From positions 2,643,303 to 2,707,302 of the forward strand of contig OX419759.1 in NCBI GenBank assembly GCA_948567375.1: DNA of 64,000 nt. Direction: 5' to 3'. The notes below the pieces were generated by a model. It made no database searches. It saw nothing but the letters and a program-made list of their open reading frames with translations, and was not told the origin of the DNA. Below, piece after piece: positions 34,300 to 48,043 of the stretch (positions are counted from its first letter, which is position 1; each line of letters starts with the position of its first letter). A program made the translations under genes and the position numbers. The DNA is from Lunularia cruciata. Taxonomy: Eukaryota > Streptophyta > Marchantiopsida > Lunulariales > Lunulariaceae.

Positions 34300-37200
34300 G
34301 AGATGTCCATTTATATTTCATTATATATTTATTTGTTTATTCTTTTTAAGTCTTTTTGGTGACATTCATGTAGACTATCTTTCATGGTAGGAAAATTGGT
34401 TTGTGAATGATGATATTATTTTTGTCCATGTTTGTTCTATTATTTTTAATTATTCTATCTTTTATATCATATGCCCTTAAAGTTGTCTTTTAGCTCGGCA
34501 AATCTTATATAATATTTTAATTATATCATCTAAATTTCATCAAGTAACATACGTATCATTTGGATGAACGTTTTGCCTAATAATAGAAAAATCATAAGAA
34601 TATTTAAGTTGATCATATATATGTACTTTAGCACTCATAGAAAGATTAATGTCCTCTTATTGATTTTATATTTTATTTTAACATCTTTTATTCTAATACT
34701 ATTTAATTCTATGAGAAATAATGTACTTTTTCTACATGTCTACATAATTTAACACTATACATATAGTAAATAAACCAACTTAATATTCAATAGGATTATA
34801 AATTCATCATAAGTTATAGTTTGATTTTGAATATAATGATCTAGCATAATGATCAATATTAATTTGGCATTCTTTCTCTTTTTCAAATAGTTTAGATGAA
34901 GTAAATTTTATATCTCTAAGGAAATTTGTAAGTTTGTCTAGTTAGTTTCATAGTCTTGTTTTTATATGATGTTTATCTTGGGTTCAAATCAAAATTAATA
35001 AAAAATATAACAATTCATATAATATTGGAAGTTAAATAAAAAATATAATAATTCATTGAAGGTTCAAACTTTGGTTAAATTTGTAGCTACCATTACATGT
35101 TTATTCTAAAGGCAATTAACTATAAGTAACTCATAGCACATAGGCATTTTGACCCAAGACCATGGATACTTCTTTCAATAATCGCAGTAATGTGGTGAAG
35201 AAGCATAAGGTTGGGACAAAATAATTTGGTGACCATGAAAGCTAGCTATCTATTATATCTTTTGGCTTATTGCAAGTGCAAGATTAATGTTACTCAAAAA
35301 ATTACCATTAAAAATTTGAAAATCTAACTATATGGACTTTCTCAAGGAAACACATAATTCTTGTGCAAAGAAACAAATTATATTTCTATAAGAGGAGCTG
35401 CATTATAAATACATGCTTCACAATTCTTTTTGTAGCAAAATATCACATAAAGATATTGAGAAGAATGATCCCCAACATATGGACAAAATTTTATCCTAAA
35501 ATGAGGAAATTCTAGAACAGTTGAAAGTAATTGATGGACATGCAAGGTGCAACATGATTAAATTGAAAAATGAGTTGACTGCTAGCACTTTGACTCCATC
35601 AAAGTCAACAATTGTTGTAACCCAAACCAAGGTCAAATTTTCTACACCAAATGCAACCAAGTTCAAAAAAAATCACCAAAGAGAAAAGGACGCAACTACA
35701 AGCCAAAAAAGCTCAAACTTTCACAAGAAGATATAAAAAATGAATGCTATTAGAGAAGCCACTGTCAAAGTCTTCCAATTTCAATTAGGCATACCTAAAC
35801 AAAAGTTATGAGTGTTGAAAGATAAACTTAAATTTAGCAAAGCAAAGTCCAAACACAAAGATGAACAACAAAAACTTGAATCGTAAAGAGTAGCTTGCTT
35901 CCTTTTGTGACAATGGTGTGCTTATAGGTTTTCATGGAAAGCCAAGAACTTGGCTGATTTTAAATACAATTAACATTTATCATTCATCTAAACTTTGTAC
36001 TTTATGTGTTTGCATTGGATCTATGAATGATTTTTTTTCTCATGTTGCATTGTGCATTTATTTTATTGTGGTTGACTTTTGATCAAACTTCATGGTTAAT
36101 TTGCTTGATTTAGATGATCATCAGTTTAATGCTATCATATACTACAAGAAGATTCCAAACACTCACAACACAAAAGAGCATCGATAGTCTTTAACTCTAC
36201 AAGTGGTCTCAACTCACTATACAATGAATGAACAAAATATCTTGTTTATTGTTCCAAGTTACAAAGTTGATAAAAAAATTGGTTGCAACACACATGATTA
36301 AATTGTGTGAAATTATTACATTGGCATTTTATATATTCAATTCAATGCACCATGAAGCATAGTAAATGAACATATCCTTTGATAATCAACAAACATCACA
36401 ATAATATCTTTAGAAATAACTAACAATTTGCAAAATAAGATCTAATATGGATGTAAACAAGCATTTAACTATTATAAAAGTTTGTTAATTTGTTATGAAA
36501 GCAAGAAAAGATTCCTTGATTTCTTGTTTGTCTAGATACCAAAGTTTATACTAATCAAACATTAACTTATAATGAGAGCCATCAATGCAATTGTTATGAT
36601 ACCAAGAACTACGGAGACCATCTTGAGTCTTCAAGCTAGTGTGGCTCCATTCATGTCAGTCATTGCTGTAGCAAAAATAGGGGTGATAAAAATTTTAGTA
36701 TGGAAAATAGAGTTCCAATTATTGCGTTGCATTGTAAGAATGGTGAGCATTTCAATTCTATCAAAGGCTTCTATAGAGACTGCCTCAAATTTACTCATAA
36801 GTTGTACTACCACCGTCTAAGTGCATTTTTCCACCCCTTATAAAATTTTGATCCATTGCTCCTAGTGAGTTAGTCAGCTTCACCTTCCTCAACCCTTCGC
36901 ATTTCTTAAGTCAAAATTGCAATAGTAATTTTGACAAAGGATCTCTTGGGTGTAACATTCCATCCTCATTTCCAACTTTGTATATGAAAACACTTGAAAC
37001 AAGGATGTCATCATGATTGCAATGTACAGTCCTCAATTCCTCTTTTGTAAATGAATGTGAAAAAGTTGCAAAATGGAGTTATTAAAGAGACAATGCAAAA
37101 AATCCTCACAAAAGAAATGAAAACATGCAAGTTTTACATATTGTTCTTGTGCTTTGATTTTCATTGACAAATGTTAAGGATCACCATTATCCAAGAAATA

Positions 37201-39497
37201 TGCCATTAGAAAAGATGTGGCTTTAGGTCAATTGGCGAGATCTCTACATGTAGGAGATACTTACTTTAGGATCCTAATGTATATAGAGGTTAAGGAATTC
37301 TCCATCTTATAGGGACAAATTAGATATGAAAGTCATGATCATTTGCAACCAAACTTCATTAAAAGACGGTGTAAATTACCAAAAGTCCAATCTTTCATAA
37401 ATTTGTATTAGTATTTCTTAAAAACTTGTTACATAAAAAGAGTTATTATCTCCCTCAATCTAGAGCTTCTTGCCATTGGTTACAAAATTTCATAATGGAT
37501 CAAAGAATGCAATTGAAGTGTTGTTCACTTGCAACATCATTCCACCTTCTTTCAAATGATTGAGATTATTAGTATCGAGTGCCTTTGGATGTTCCTCTTC
37601 TTGTACTTTAGTTTACAACTTATGCTATTGTATAATTAACATCAAGTTTACAATTTGATTAAGGATTGTTTTCTCTTCATAGTTTGTGATCAAGATAAGT
37701 GGACCAAATATTTCTCTCATAGGTGTTGTTATTTCATCAAAAACTAACATATGAAAATTAGCAATTGATACATGAATTGTACTTTGCATTTGGATGCACA
37801 CCATAAAAATTTGACAAAATGCAAAAAGAAATGTAGAACATATAGCATAGCACACAAGAAGATAGAATGCACACAAGCTAGAAAAGAAGCAGAGTACAAA
37901 CAAAAGAGGGAGGGAAGGAGCGGCAAAAGCAAACACTACAAATGAACTTCTATATGTCAAAAGCCCAATCATTGACAAACCCTTTGGTAGTAAGATCTTT
38001 CTCTAAAATGTCTCCAAAATCAACAATAAAAAAACCCAAATAAGACCAACAAATCTTGTTTTCATTCTATTACAAGATTCAAATATTTGAGGAAAAATAT
38101 GACATTGATTAAGGCATAAACTATCATCTAAAATATATTTTAAATCCACTTATTCCTCAACGTGCCTTGACAAGTTTGTGAGCATGTTGCACATTGAATG
38201 CTTGCAACACTGTATTGTTGCTCGTACATTATCAACTTCTCTTCCATCCATATATCAAAGCACAAAGCATATTCATGCACTCATATAACCTACATCTCCA
38301 TGTAGGTATTCTTGAATGATGTCAAAATTGTCACTTTGAAAGTATTCACACCATTGATTATAAATATGATTGACTAGTAAACACCTAACATAAAAAAAGA
38401 CTTGCATATTTTACACCCATATAATTTATGAGGCTCTTGTGATCAATGATCACAATACCATTAAAGCATTATATCTATTTCCTCTTGTTGTAGTAGCACT
38501 TGTGGAGCTCAATTTTTGGTTGCTTGATATAGCACAATGCGCCATCAATGTGTCCAAGGCAACTAGGAAATTATGATAACACATGGCCAAGTTCTTTGAG
38601 ATTATAATTCAATGGCTTCAAGCTATTGAATTTCATCAAACAAACATGTATAGTGGAAGCTACAAATGAGATGTTTGAATTTAACAATTTATGCATGCAA
38701 TTCTAATTTATTGTCTTGTAATAAACACAAATTTTATGTTTAACATATAAAATGTAAGTAAATAGTCGTTCAAAGGGTGGTAAGTTGGTAAGATGTCTTT
38801 CTTTTGACTATAATATTACATATATTGCAAAGATGTTGTGCCAAAATAGAGCAAACCCTATGACATAACCACTCCCATTCACACTATGTGAATTCTATCA
38901 TTATGAAAAAAATAAATGTATGCACCAATGTAAAATTTCCAAGCACTCAACCTTAGGCAATAATCAGTAATCCATATCACCAAATTTGTTGCAATCAGCA
39001 AGAAAGAATATGGATTTCCACTATACAAGCTTGCATAGCCTGACCATGTTGCTCAATGATAATAGTGAGCACTTTGTACATATGATCCATATCAATATCA
39101 CTATCAAAAAAGGGACTCAAACATTTCTAAGCATTGTGCCAGCATATTAGAAAATTTTGTGCATGAGCATCTTATGGAAACACTTGGTAAACTCATGAAA
39201 AGGTAGTTTTGGTCTGTTTGTAAGTTTAGCCATACTTGTAGAATAGCGTATTTGCATGTGCAAATATTCATCCTCTAATACAAGTTTAACATGCGTTTAG
39301 AGTTTTTGTATACAATATTAATACATATCAGCTTTATACTAAAATAACATCCAAATATGCTTTTCTTTCACAATCATCTTTTCTTAAGTTTAGTGACTCT
39401 TTTTGTCATCATAAAACATGACCTCTTTTACTTTATTATCTCATAACTATAAGTTGTCATTTTCATTTACCCATGATTATGACTACTAGATCATGCT
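34300..39497. other. AT-rich repeat debris, no gene recognised
   Basis: No conserved domain found. A lysine-rich broken frame at about 35400-35736 (LKVIDGHARCNMIKLKNELT, then a Lys/Gln-rich tail) resembles coiled-coil remnants of the kind seen at 24-29 kb. Frames at 36572-36820 and 37625-37978 are short and of low-complexity composition. Confidence 0.45.
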
Positions 39498-39907
39498 TAT
39501 AAAAGACCAAGAAGAGAATTAAGAGAATGGAAGATTGGGGTGAAATGTCACATTGGGATTCTTGAACATGGGAAACTATGAATGCCTAATACGAGCTTAG
39601 GCTTGGTATTCATAGGAAAATATACAAGGCTCTTGAGAAGTTTCTCAAGAAGCTTTCTTCCATAAGTTGATTACTTGACGTGCAAGCTAAACTAGCCAAG
39701 AAGCTTCCCAAGAAGTTTATTTCTATAAGCCACCTACTTGGCTTGCAAACTAAGCTAGCCAAGAAGCTTCATCCTTGGTATGCACATTATCCAATACTTG
39801 GAAAGTGCCAAGCAACTTCTTAGATATTTTTGGAATACTCTTAGCTAATTTGGATTGTTTGCTACTCCGTTAGTCTCCACTAACTCATGGGCAAGCTCCA
39901 TATTACA
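39498..39907 (-). repeat. Solo LTR related to chromovirus 2
   Basis: It begins TATAAAAGACCAAGAAG and ends CTCCATATTACA, matching the ends of the 400-bp LTRs at 16161 and 21354. Inside, the same series of blocks appears in order: GAGAATGGAA, CACATTGGGA, CTTGAACATGGGAAA, TATTCATAGG, CAAGGCTCTTGAGAAG, GCTAATTTGG. No internal region is attached and no target duplication remains, so it is an old recombination remnant. Heat-shock-like GAAG/CTTC clusters persist but are eroded. Confidence 0.85.
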
Positions 39908-42419
39908 ATAACAACTTACCTTTGTAGTTAAACCACTTATTATCACTAGAACCAAAAATTACCACTTTGCAACCTACAATTTTAGTAGTAATGCCAAACC
40001 CTAACAATCACTTATTCTAAGGTTATCTTGATACTCCATTAGCTTATATAACATGCTCCCCTAATATTCTATTTTGATCTTATCATAACCAAACAAAATA
40101 CCACTCTACTCAAATTTATACCTTCAATTAGTTTATCTATTTATTGTAATTACAAAATTTTATTATTTATTAATTTATTCTTATAATATTATTATTTCCA
40201 CTATTTAAATCATGTGATATATTTGCAATTCATTTGTAAAGTGAAATATTAATCATTTAAGCAACTGTCTCTAATATTTAGGAATATATACTACACATAA
40301 ACCTAGCATTGAGAATTTTACATATACTCTGAAGTGAAACTTTAATTATTTTATCCATATTTTATATATGATAGTCTAAAACTATTTTTTATGATATTTA
40401 ATTTGAATAAATATAATAATTCAATATCATTCATACAAAATATTGAAGACATTTCTCAAGTTAGAATCCAATAAAAACACATAATATAATCATAATTTCA
40501 TATAAAATTTTCACATTTTGTCTATCTTTCATTTTCAGTTGAAGATTGACTATGTAACATGCAACAATCATAAATAGTTATGATATTGTGGATGAAACTT
40601 CAAACTATAAAACTAGATAAGCATTATTCAAAAAAAGTTGTTTCTTTTCCCCTATTTATAAGGACAATAAACATAACTTTTATGTAAAAGTTATTCTTTT
40701 TCATTAATAAACAAATAAGGGTTACCACACTTAATATAATTTCTTATAATAATCAATATAATTAATTTTGATATCCATGATTTTTATTACAAGATTGCAA
40801 TATTAACTTGCCTTATGTAATATGAACATTATCTTAAAATTATTTTAGAAAAAAACTAGATGATAACTTACAACAAAATTTAAAGAATTAATATTGTATT
40901 AACAAGCAATACTAAGTTCCTCTATGTTTTAATATGGAATCTATTTACAAATTGTATTGCTATCTATATAAAAATAGGTTAGTTTGTAATACTTTCTATT
41001 ATGCATTAATTTCATTGTTTTATTCTTTCTATATATGAAATGAATATATTTTAAGTTATAGTTAATTTTATTGAACCAACACTAATTGTGATTCTTCTAT
41101 CAACACAAGTACAAATAAAAAATAAAAAATCATGTATGATTTAAGTACAAAAACAATTGGATAGATTACACCTGCTTTTATATAACATGTTATATGTTTT
41201 TCAACTTCAATAAGTTTCTTATCTTTTTTGTGAGGTAATTTCTATATATTTATATGTATATTACTATTTTATAAACACTGTATTTCATATGTTTGAAATT
41301 ATAAAAATAATCAATTCAAAATTTACTTTTGTTGATGCTTTCATAGAGAATAGTTTTCTACTCCACTCTATCTATCTATTGGAGATAATAAGTTCATGTT
41401 TTAAATATCAATAGATGGATCTTTTCTTCTCATATTCAAATGGATAATTCTCAATACTCAATGGATAGATTTTTATATAAGACCCTAATTTATATTAATT
41501 TTAATTGGTACTTGAATTATATCACTTTAGATATGATCATACTTTTATTAAAATCTAACATTTCATTTTTATCTATAGTATATAAAATTATAACAAGTTA
41601 TATATGTATTACCTATAGGGTATTGATTATATAAATATAAATATAAATATTTATTTATTTGTTTCTTTATTCTTATATATATTTATATATATAAGAGGAG
41701 AGAAAGAGTAACTAAATTACAAACTTTAAATATAACTCCTTGAGAGATGACATAACTAAACAGATAAAACGATGATACGAAAGCATCATTGGATCTTTAA
41801 CTTGAAGCAACATGAGCTAACCCATTAATGTAAATATTATCATAAGATCTCCTCCCGATAGGATAATAGAAGTAGGGAATGGGAATGGAGAGATTCTACA
41901 CAAATTATATGTATTATGTACTTGATGTAGATATTATCTTAAGATTTCCTATGTATAATATAATAGAAGTAGAGCAATGGAAAGATTCAACACAAATCAA
42001 GTGTATTATGTACTTAAGTTGGACAAAACATTACATCTCTTACCTTCATATTTATTCCTTATCATATTTCACCATATTTTCATTTTACCTACAATCTACG
42101 TATAACTATTTTAAAGAACAGCAGTAACTGTGTGTCGGAGGGAACATATGAAGCTTTAGCATGCTTTGTTGAGTATTATAAATCCCTTACCCAATCTGCT
42201 TAAAGTTATAACTACTAAATGAATCAACCTAAATTAAATACAAATTTCGAATATAAAAATGGTACTAACCTAATATAAGTAAATAAATTTATACTGTTCC
42301 ATATTTTGGCCAGTTGTAACAAGATTTATATCTTTTTAATATCAATCATCTGACTTACATCAGCCTAATTAAGCACACCGAGTCTAGTTAAACCTCAATT
42401 AATTTGGTTTTGACATTAT
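39908..42419. other. Very AT-rich intergenic DNA
   Basis: Nothing recognised. A local duplication around 41876-42010 (GGAAAGATTC or GGAGAGATTC, then ACACAAAT(T/C)A and GTGTATTATGTACTT or its variant) is present. Open frames are short and low-complexity. Confidence 0.5.
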
Positions 42420-45400
42420 TTAGAGTAACTTGGAATTAATTAAAACGTAAATTATTAACTATGCTATATTTACAAAACAAGCGTCAAAATACAAAACAGA
42501 CAACACTTAATGGATATATTACTGCTACACTTTCTTCAATGGATCATTTTATGCATACTTTGATATTTAATTGCTCTAGTAATACATTTAATTCCACTTT
42601 TACAATGCTACCTTACTTTTGGAAAAGGAAGTCTAGTAGCTCTTGAGCTATCGAATATACTTATCTTACCTGCATGTCCAACAATTAATTAGAGATTTAT
42701 CTTATGCAACGAATTGCTACTATATATTAAATGAATATAGATTTTTTATAATGTATATTATTTGACAATTAGTTTATGATTTATGACTTCAAAATACCTA
42801 TTAGAATCTTAATTCACAAAGAAATTAATATGTTACATAATCAATATTATGTGACTAGATGGACCTCAATAACACTATATGATGTTTTAATACTATACGT
42901 AATTTGGGAAGGATATAAACAAAAAAGAACCGATCAATAGTTACATTATGAATGTTTAGAAATGATATTTGCTACGTGAAAATAGTAAGGTTTACATGAG
43001 TTTTGCATAGTACTCATCTTGTTTAGAAAAAGGGTTTGGATTGAAGACGTTTAAGTCCTAAATTTTCCAGTATTGGACTGCATGAGCGATGAACCTTGCG
43101 ACATCTTACATGTGATAAAATACTGTATATACGTTCAAATAAACTTATTTAAATCCAGAACATAAAATCAATTCAAGTTTTACAATTTGAAAAATTCCAT
43201 ATTATATTTCTGTATTTATTATTTATATTATAGACAATTTTCATTAACGAATATATGATGGAATCACATTCAAAGCAGATAACATTATCAGAAAAGGTCT
43301 AATGAAACAATATCCGTCCTCTGATTAGATACGACCCGTTCTTTTTTATTACCTTGTATCGGGTGCGTCTAATGAAGGTACAGGGTATATGATAATGCAG
43401 TAATAACTTAGAATTAATTGAAACACATATTATTAACTATGTTATATTGATCAAACAAGCTCCAGAACGAGTGTCAAACTACAAAATATATAATAATTAA
43501 TGGATATATTACTGCTACATTTTCTTCAATAGATTATTTTTATGCATACTACTTATATTCAGTTGCTCTAGTAATACATTTAATTACAATGTTACCTTGC
43601 TTTTGAAAAAGTCAGTTTAGTAGCTCCTAAGCTATCGAATATACTTATAAATTTGATGTTAGCTGCATGTCAATAATTAAATTGAGATTCATCTCATGCA
43701 ATTCTTCGCTGCTATATAAAACATGTCTTATTTGCCGATTAGTTTGGATTTGTCATAATACATGACTTCAAACCACCTATTAGAACCTTCATTCACAAAG
43801 AAATTAATACTTTACATAAATTATTATTATATAACTAGATGGACCATAATAACTGTATATGAATTTTTTAGAATATAAGTAATTTAGAAAGATATTAAAA
43901 AAACCTGTCAATAGTTAACGATTTAAATTATAAATGTTTAGCAATGTTATTTGCTATGTGCAAAGTGTTTAGTTATCAAGGTAAAATCGATGTACAAATA
44001 ATTCGGTGGAAATACTAATATATAGAGCAATAATATATGGAAACGCTCCGACTAGTTTAGGTAAATAACAGTACAAGATAGAAAAAGAGTATATAGAATA
44101 GTTAAACTTCATTAAATGGTCATGAATCATACATCTATATTGATTGTTTAAATTTAGAGAGTAGCCACGCGTATATGATAAGTACGTAGACCCTTAATTA
44201 TTGATTCTGATCCTTGTATTCTCTGAGAAGTGTATTTTTAAGCTATATTTCCCTATATTCCCTTTATTTCATTCAAAATTAACATGTTATGTCAATTTAA
44301 TACATAATTACTTCATTTAGCATTATCTTCATTGAGAGATTGGCATCATTTGTATGTAAATATACGATAAGTTTTATGGAAAAAAAGTACATTAGCCGAT
44401 GAAATATAGACGTTGATAACCGCACAGTATAGTACTCACCTTGCTTAGAAAAAGGGTTTGGATTGAAAACCATAAATCCTAACTTTTCCACTATTGAACT
44501 GCATGAGCGAGGAACCTTGCGATATCTTTTATGTGACAAAATAATGTTTACTTTCAAAGAAACTTATTTAAATCCAAAACATCAAATCAGGACAAGTTTT
44601 ATAATTTGGAAAAATTCCATATTATGTTTATGTATTTATTATTTTATAATATAGATAAAAATCATAAACTAATATATGACGGATAAATTCAAAGCAAATA
44701 ACACTATCAAAATAGGTCTAATGGAACAAGATCAGTCCCCTAATTAGATACAATCCGTTCTTTTATATAACTTTGTATCAGTTGCGTCTAATAAAGATAC
44801 AGAGTATATGATAATGCAGTGATAACTTAGAATTAATTAAAACATATATTATTAATTATGTTATATTTATAAAACAAGCTTCAAAACAAGTGTTAAACTA
44901 CAATACTACAAACTACAAAGATAATAATTAATGGATATATTACTGCTACATTTTCTTCAATGGATATTTTTTAAGTATACTCCTTATTTCAATTGTTCTA
45001 GTAATACATTCAATTACAATGCTATATTATTTCCGCAAAAGTCAGCCTAGCAGCTCTTAAGCTATCAAATATACTTATAAACTTGATGTTAGCTGCATGT
45101 CCAGTAATTGAATTGAGAATGCAAGAATTGCTGCTACATATCAAAATGAATATAAAATGTTTATGAAACAAATTTCTTATCGACGATCAGTTTGAATTTA
45201 TCATAATACATGACTTCAAAGTACCTATTAGAATCTTAATTCACAAAGAATTAATACTTTACATAAATTATTTTTATATAACTAGATGGACCATAATAAC
45301 AGTCTATGCCATTTTAAGAATACAAGTAAGTTGGGAAAGATATAAATAAAAAAGATACGGATCAATAGGTAACGATTTACATTATGAATGTTTAGCAATG

Positions 45401-46150
45401 TTATTTGTTTTGTGCAAAGTGTTTGATTATCGAAGTAAAATTGACGTACAAATAATACGGTAGAAATACTAACATATGGGAGAATGCTATTTGGAAACAC
45501 TCCAATTAGTTTTGGTAAATAACAATACAAGAGGAAGAAAGTAAATGAATAGTTAAACTTCGATCAAATGGTCTTGAATCAAACATCTATATTGTTTGAT
45601 TACATATGATAATTACCTAGACCCTTAATTATTGATACTGATCCTTGTATTCTCTAAGAAATGTGTTTTTAAGCTATATTCCCTTTTGCAAAATTAACAT
45701 GTTGTGTCAGTTCGTTACAGTAATTACTTCATTTAGCATGTTTACTGAGAGATTGGCATCATTCTTATGTAAATATACGATAAGTTTTGTGGGAAAAAGT
45801 ACATTAGCCGATGGAAGTGAACAGACGTTGATAAGCGCACATGAGCATGGTACCCGCCTTGTTTAGAAAAAGGGTTTGGATTGAAAAGCATAAATCTTAA
45901 ATTTTCCACTCCTGGACTGTATGAGCGAGGAACCTTGCGATATCTTTTATGTGACAAAATACTGTTTACGTTTGAAGCAATTTATTCAAATCCAGAACAT
46001 AAAATCAATAAAATTTTTATAATTTGCAACATTCCATATTATATTTATGTATTTTATATTATAGATAAAATTCACAAACTAATATATGACGGAATCACCT
46101 AAATTCAAAGCAAATAAAATGGTCAGAAAATGTCTAATGGAAGAGATCAG
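42420..46150. repeat. Tandem array of a 1.42-kb unit, about 2.6 copies
   Basis: The block TTTAGAAAAAGGGTTTGGATT recurs at 43021, 44443 (first T replaced by C) and 45861, with spacings of 1422 and 1418 bp. A second block, GGATATATTACTGCTACA, recurs near 42512, 43501 and 44934. The first unit is shortened by an internal deletion of about 440 bp. Diverged minus-strand frames in two units share HKRYRKVPRS and FNPNPFSKQG, but stops break them in every unit. Each unit is AT-rich apart from this short segment. Confidence 0.85.
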
Positions 46151-47389
46151 TTCTCTAATATAATTAGAATATTTTATATTACTTGGTATCAGTTACGATA
46201 TAATAAAGATACAAAGTATATGACGATGCAGTGATTTATTATAAGAAGTTAGAATAAGAACGTACAATTATAGATATATTTTCTAATATATTAATTAAAA
46301 TCAATTTTTATCAACATATAAAAATATGTGAGGTGACTCTATTTTATTTTTAATTTATTTCCAACTCTAGTATTCATCCTATCCTTTTGTTTTCTCATCG
46401 GGTGGGTAGATAATATCCAATTTAACAACAATAAACTTAAAATACATAATACCTCTATGAATACAAATCTTATTATTATAAGAGAGCAGAGTGAGTAACT
46501 GAAATCTTACATCATAAGAGGACACAGTGAGTAACTAATACGATTTTGCTATAAGCATTTAATAGGAGTCAATTCTTTGAAGCTTAAATGGTCTTCATAT
46601 ATTAGTTTTTAACACCATACTAACAATGTGTTAATATTGCCAATATTTATTAACAATATTATCATTTGTGTTTTTAGAAAAGGTATTGGATTAGCTTCAC
46701 GGTATAATTTCTGTTAGGTGATATATTTCATAGAATAAAGTAGGTGTTTGTTTTCAAGTAGTTTGTACTATCTCGTTTCCATGATTATGCCACTCATGTT
46801 TCTACAAAAGGCAAGGTGAAGGCAGCCACTTGACTGTTCGAATGGATATCCTTCACTAAGTACTTGGGTAGATTGATCAAAGTTTTGACTTATTGATTAT
46901 CTATTTTGACTAAACCGCTACTTCTGTATTTTGTCAGGACAACTAAACCGTTAATCGGTGTTCCTCATAACTGCGTAATAAATATCAGTTAGAGAGTATC
47001 AGTTAGAGAAAACATGACGTTTATGTTAAGCAACGTTAGAATGTAGCTCAAATCATTCACTTAGTGTAATTACGAAAGACTGACAAAAAGAAGTGTAAAC
47101 ATCTCTGGAAGAGGAGAGTGAAAGTTCTTGTACTTGTGAGGGGATTGTTCTTATATCTCAAAGTCAAGTCGCAGAGGAATGTCTTCGGCACAACATGCCA
47201 TGGACGCCTGGGATTCATATCACCCTTACGCGCGCTATTGCACCCGCGATGCAGCGAGATCGCATAGAGCTCAGCCCGCTAAAATGTCACAGACCCTTCA
47301 TCTCGTCGTCCTGAAAGTAGTCTTTCACGGTCCACAGCTGGAAGGGGAGGGGGAGAACTGAAGGGGTCAGATTTGATCTCAGGGCCTTC
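46151..47389. other. Intergenic DNA upstream of H2B
   Basis: AT-rich to about 47,000, then less so as the H2B promoter region begins. No other gene recognised. Confidence 0.5.
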
Positions 47390-47450
47390 GATCCGTGTGC
47401 CGGACTGACGAGAGATCCCATTGGTACGCACTCTTGAGGATCCTTTATAG
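47390..47450 (+). promoter_or_regulatory. Promoter elements of histone H2B
   Basis: GATCCGTG at 47390-47397 is one base from the reverse octamer GATCCGCG. CCATTGG at 47418-47424 is a reverse CCAAT box. TTTATAG at 47444-47450 is a plausible TATA box, about 165 bp upstream of the start codon. The order is typical of plant core histone genes, but the octamer is imperfect. Confidence 0.55.
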
Positions 47451-47614
47451 TGCTTTAGGTTTTCGGTCCTTCCACAACATCGTCTCATTCATTCTCTGTC
47501 AGCACTCGTTCTCTTCCCTTCAGCACCTTGTAGAGCAAATCCGGCTTGTAGATCGTATTGGCAGTGGTTCGAGCTCGGTTGTTGAAGTACCGAAGGCGCT
47601 AGTTATCTCGAGAG

Positions 47615-48043
47615 ATGGCGCCTAAGACAGCGGTTGATGCTGAGAAGACAGCAGGGAAAGGAAAGGGCGAGAAGAAGCCCCGAGGAAGGCCGAAAGCTGA
47701 GAAGAAGCCAGCCAAGGAGGGAGGTGCCAAGGAAGGAGGAGCGAAGAAGAAGAAGGCCAAGAGAGGAACAGAGACCTACAAGATTTACATCTATAAGGTG
47801 CTCAAGCAGGTTCATCCCGAATTTGGTATCTCGTCAAAGGCCATGGGGATCATGAATTCGTTCATTAACGATATTTTTGAGAAGTTAGCGCAAGAGGCCG
47901 CTAGACTGGCACGGTACAACAAGAAGCCTACCATTGCTTCTCGTGAGATCCAGACTGCTGTTAGGCTAATTCTACCAGGCGAGCTTGCAAAGCACGCCGT
48001 ATCCGAGGGAACCAAGGCGGTGACGAAGTTTACTAGTGCCTGA
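47615..48043 (+). CDS. H2B: Histone H2B
   Basis: An intronless gene for a 142-residue plant-type H2B, the core histone that pairs with H2A in the nucleosome. A Lys/Ala/Glu-rich tail (residues 1-50: [18 protein letters not shown] ... KKKKAKRG) leads into the histone fold: [15 protein letters not shown] (alpha-1), [20 protein letters not shown] (alpha-2), then [20 protein letters not shown]. The end, [16 protein letters not shown], keeps the C-terminal lysines that include the ubiquitylation site. IYIYKV and HPEFGIS differ from the usual IYIFKV and HPD(I/T)GIS. The start at 47615 is supported by its context (GAGATGG) and by the family N-terminus. CCAAT and TATA boxes and an imperfect octamer lie upstream. 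It is 14 kb from the H4 gene, with repeats between them. Confidence 0.98.
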   Translation: MAPKTAVDAEKTAGKGKGEKKPRGRPKAEKKPAKEGGAKEGGAKKKKAKRGTETYKIYIYKVLKQVHPEFGISSKAMGIMNSFINDIFEKLAQEAARLARYNKKPTIASREIQTAVRLILPGELAKHAVSEGTKAVTKFTSA

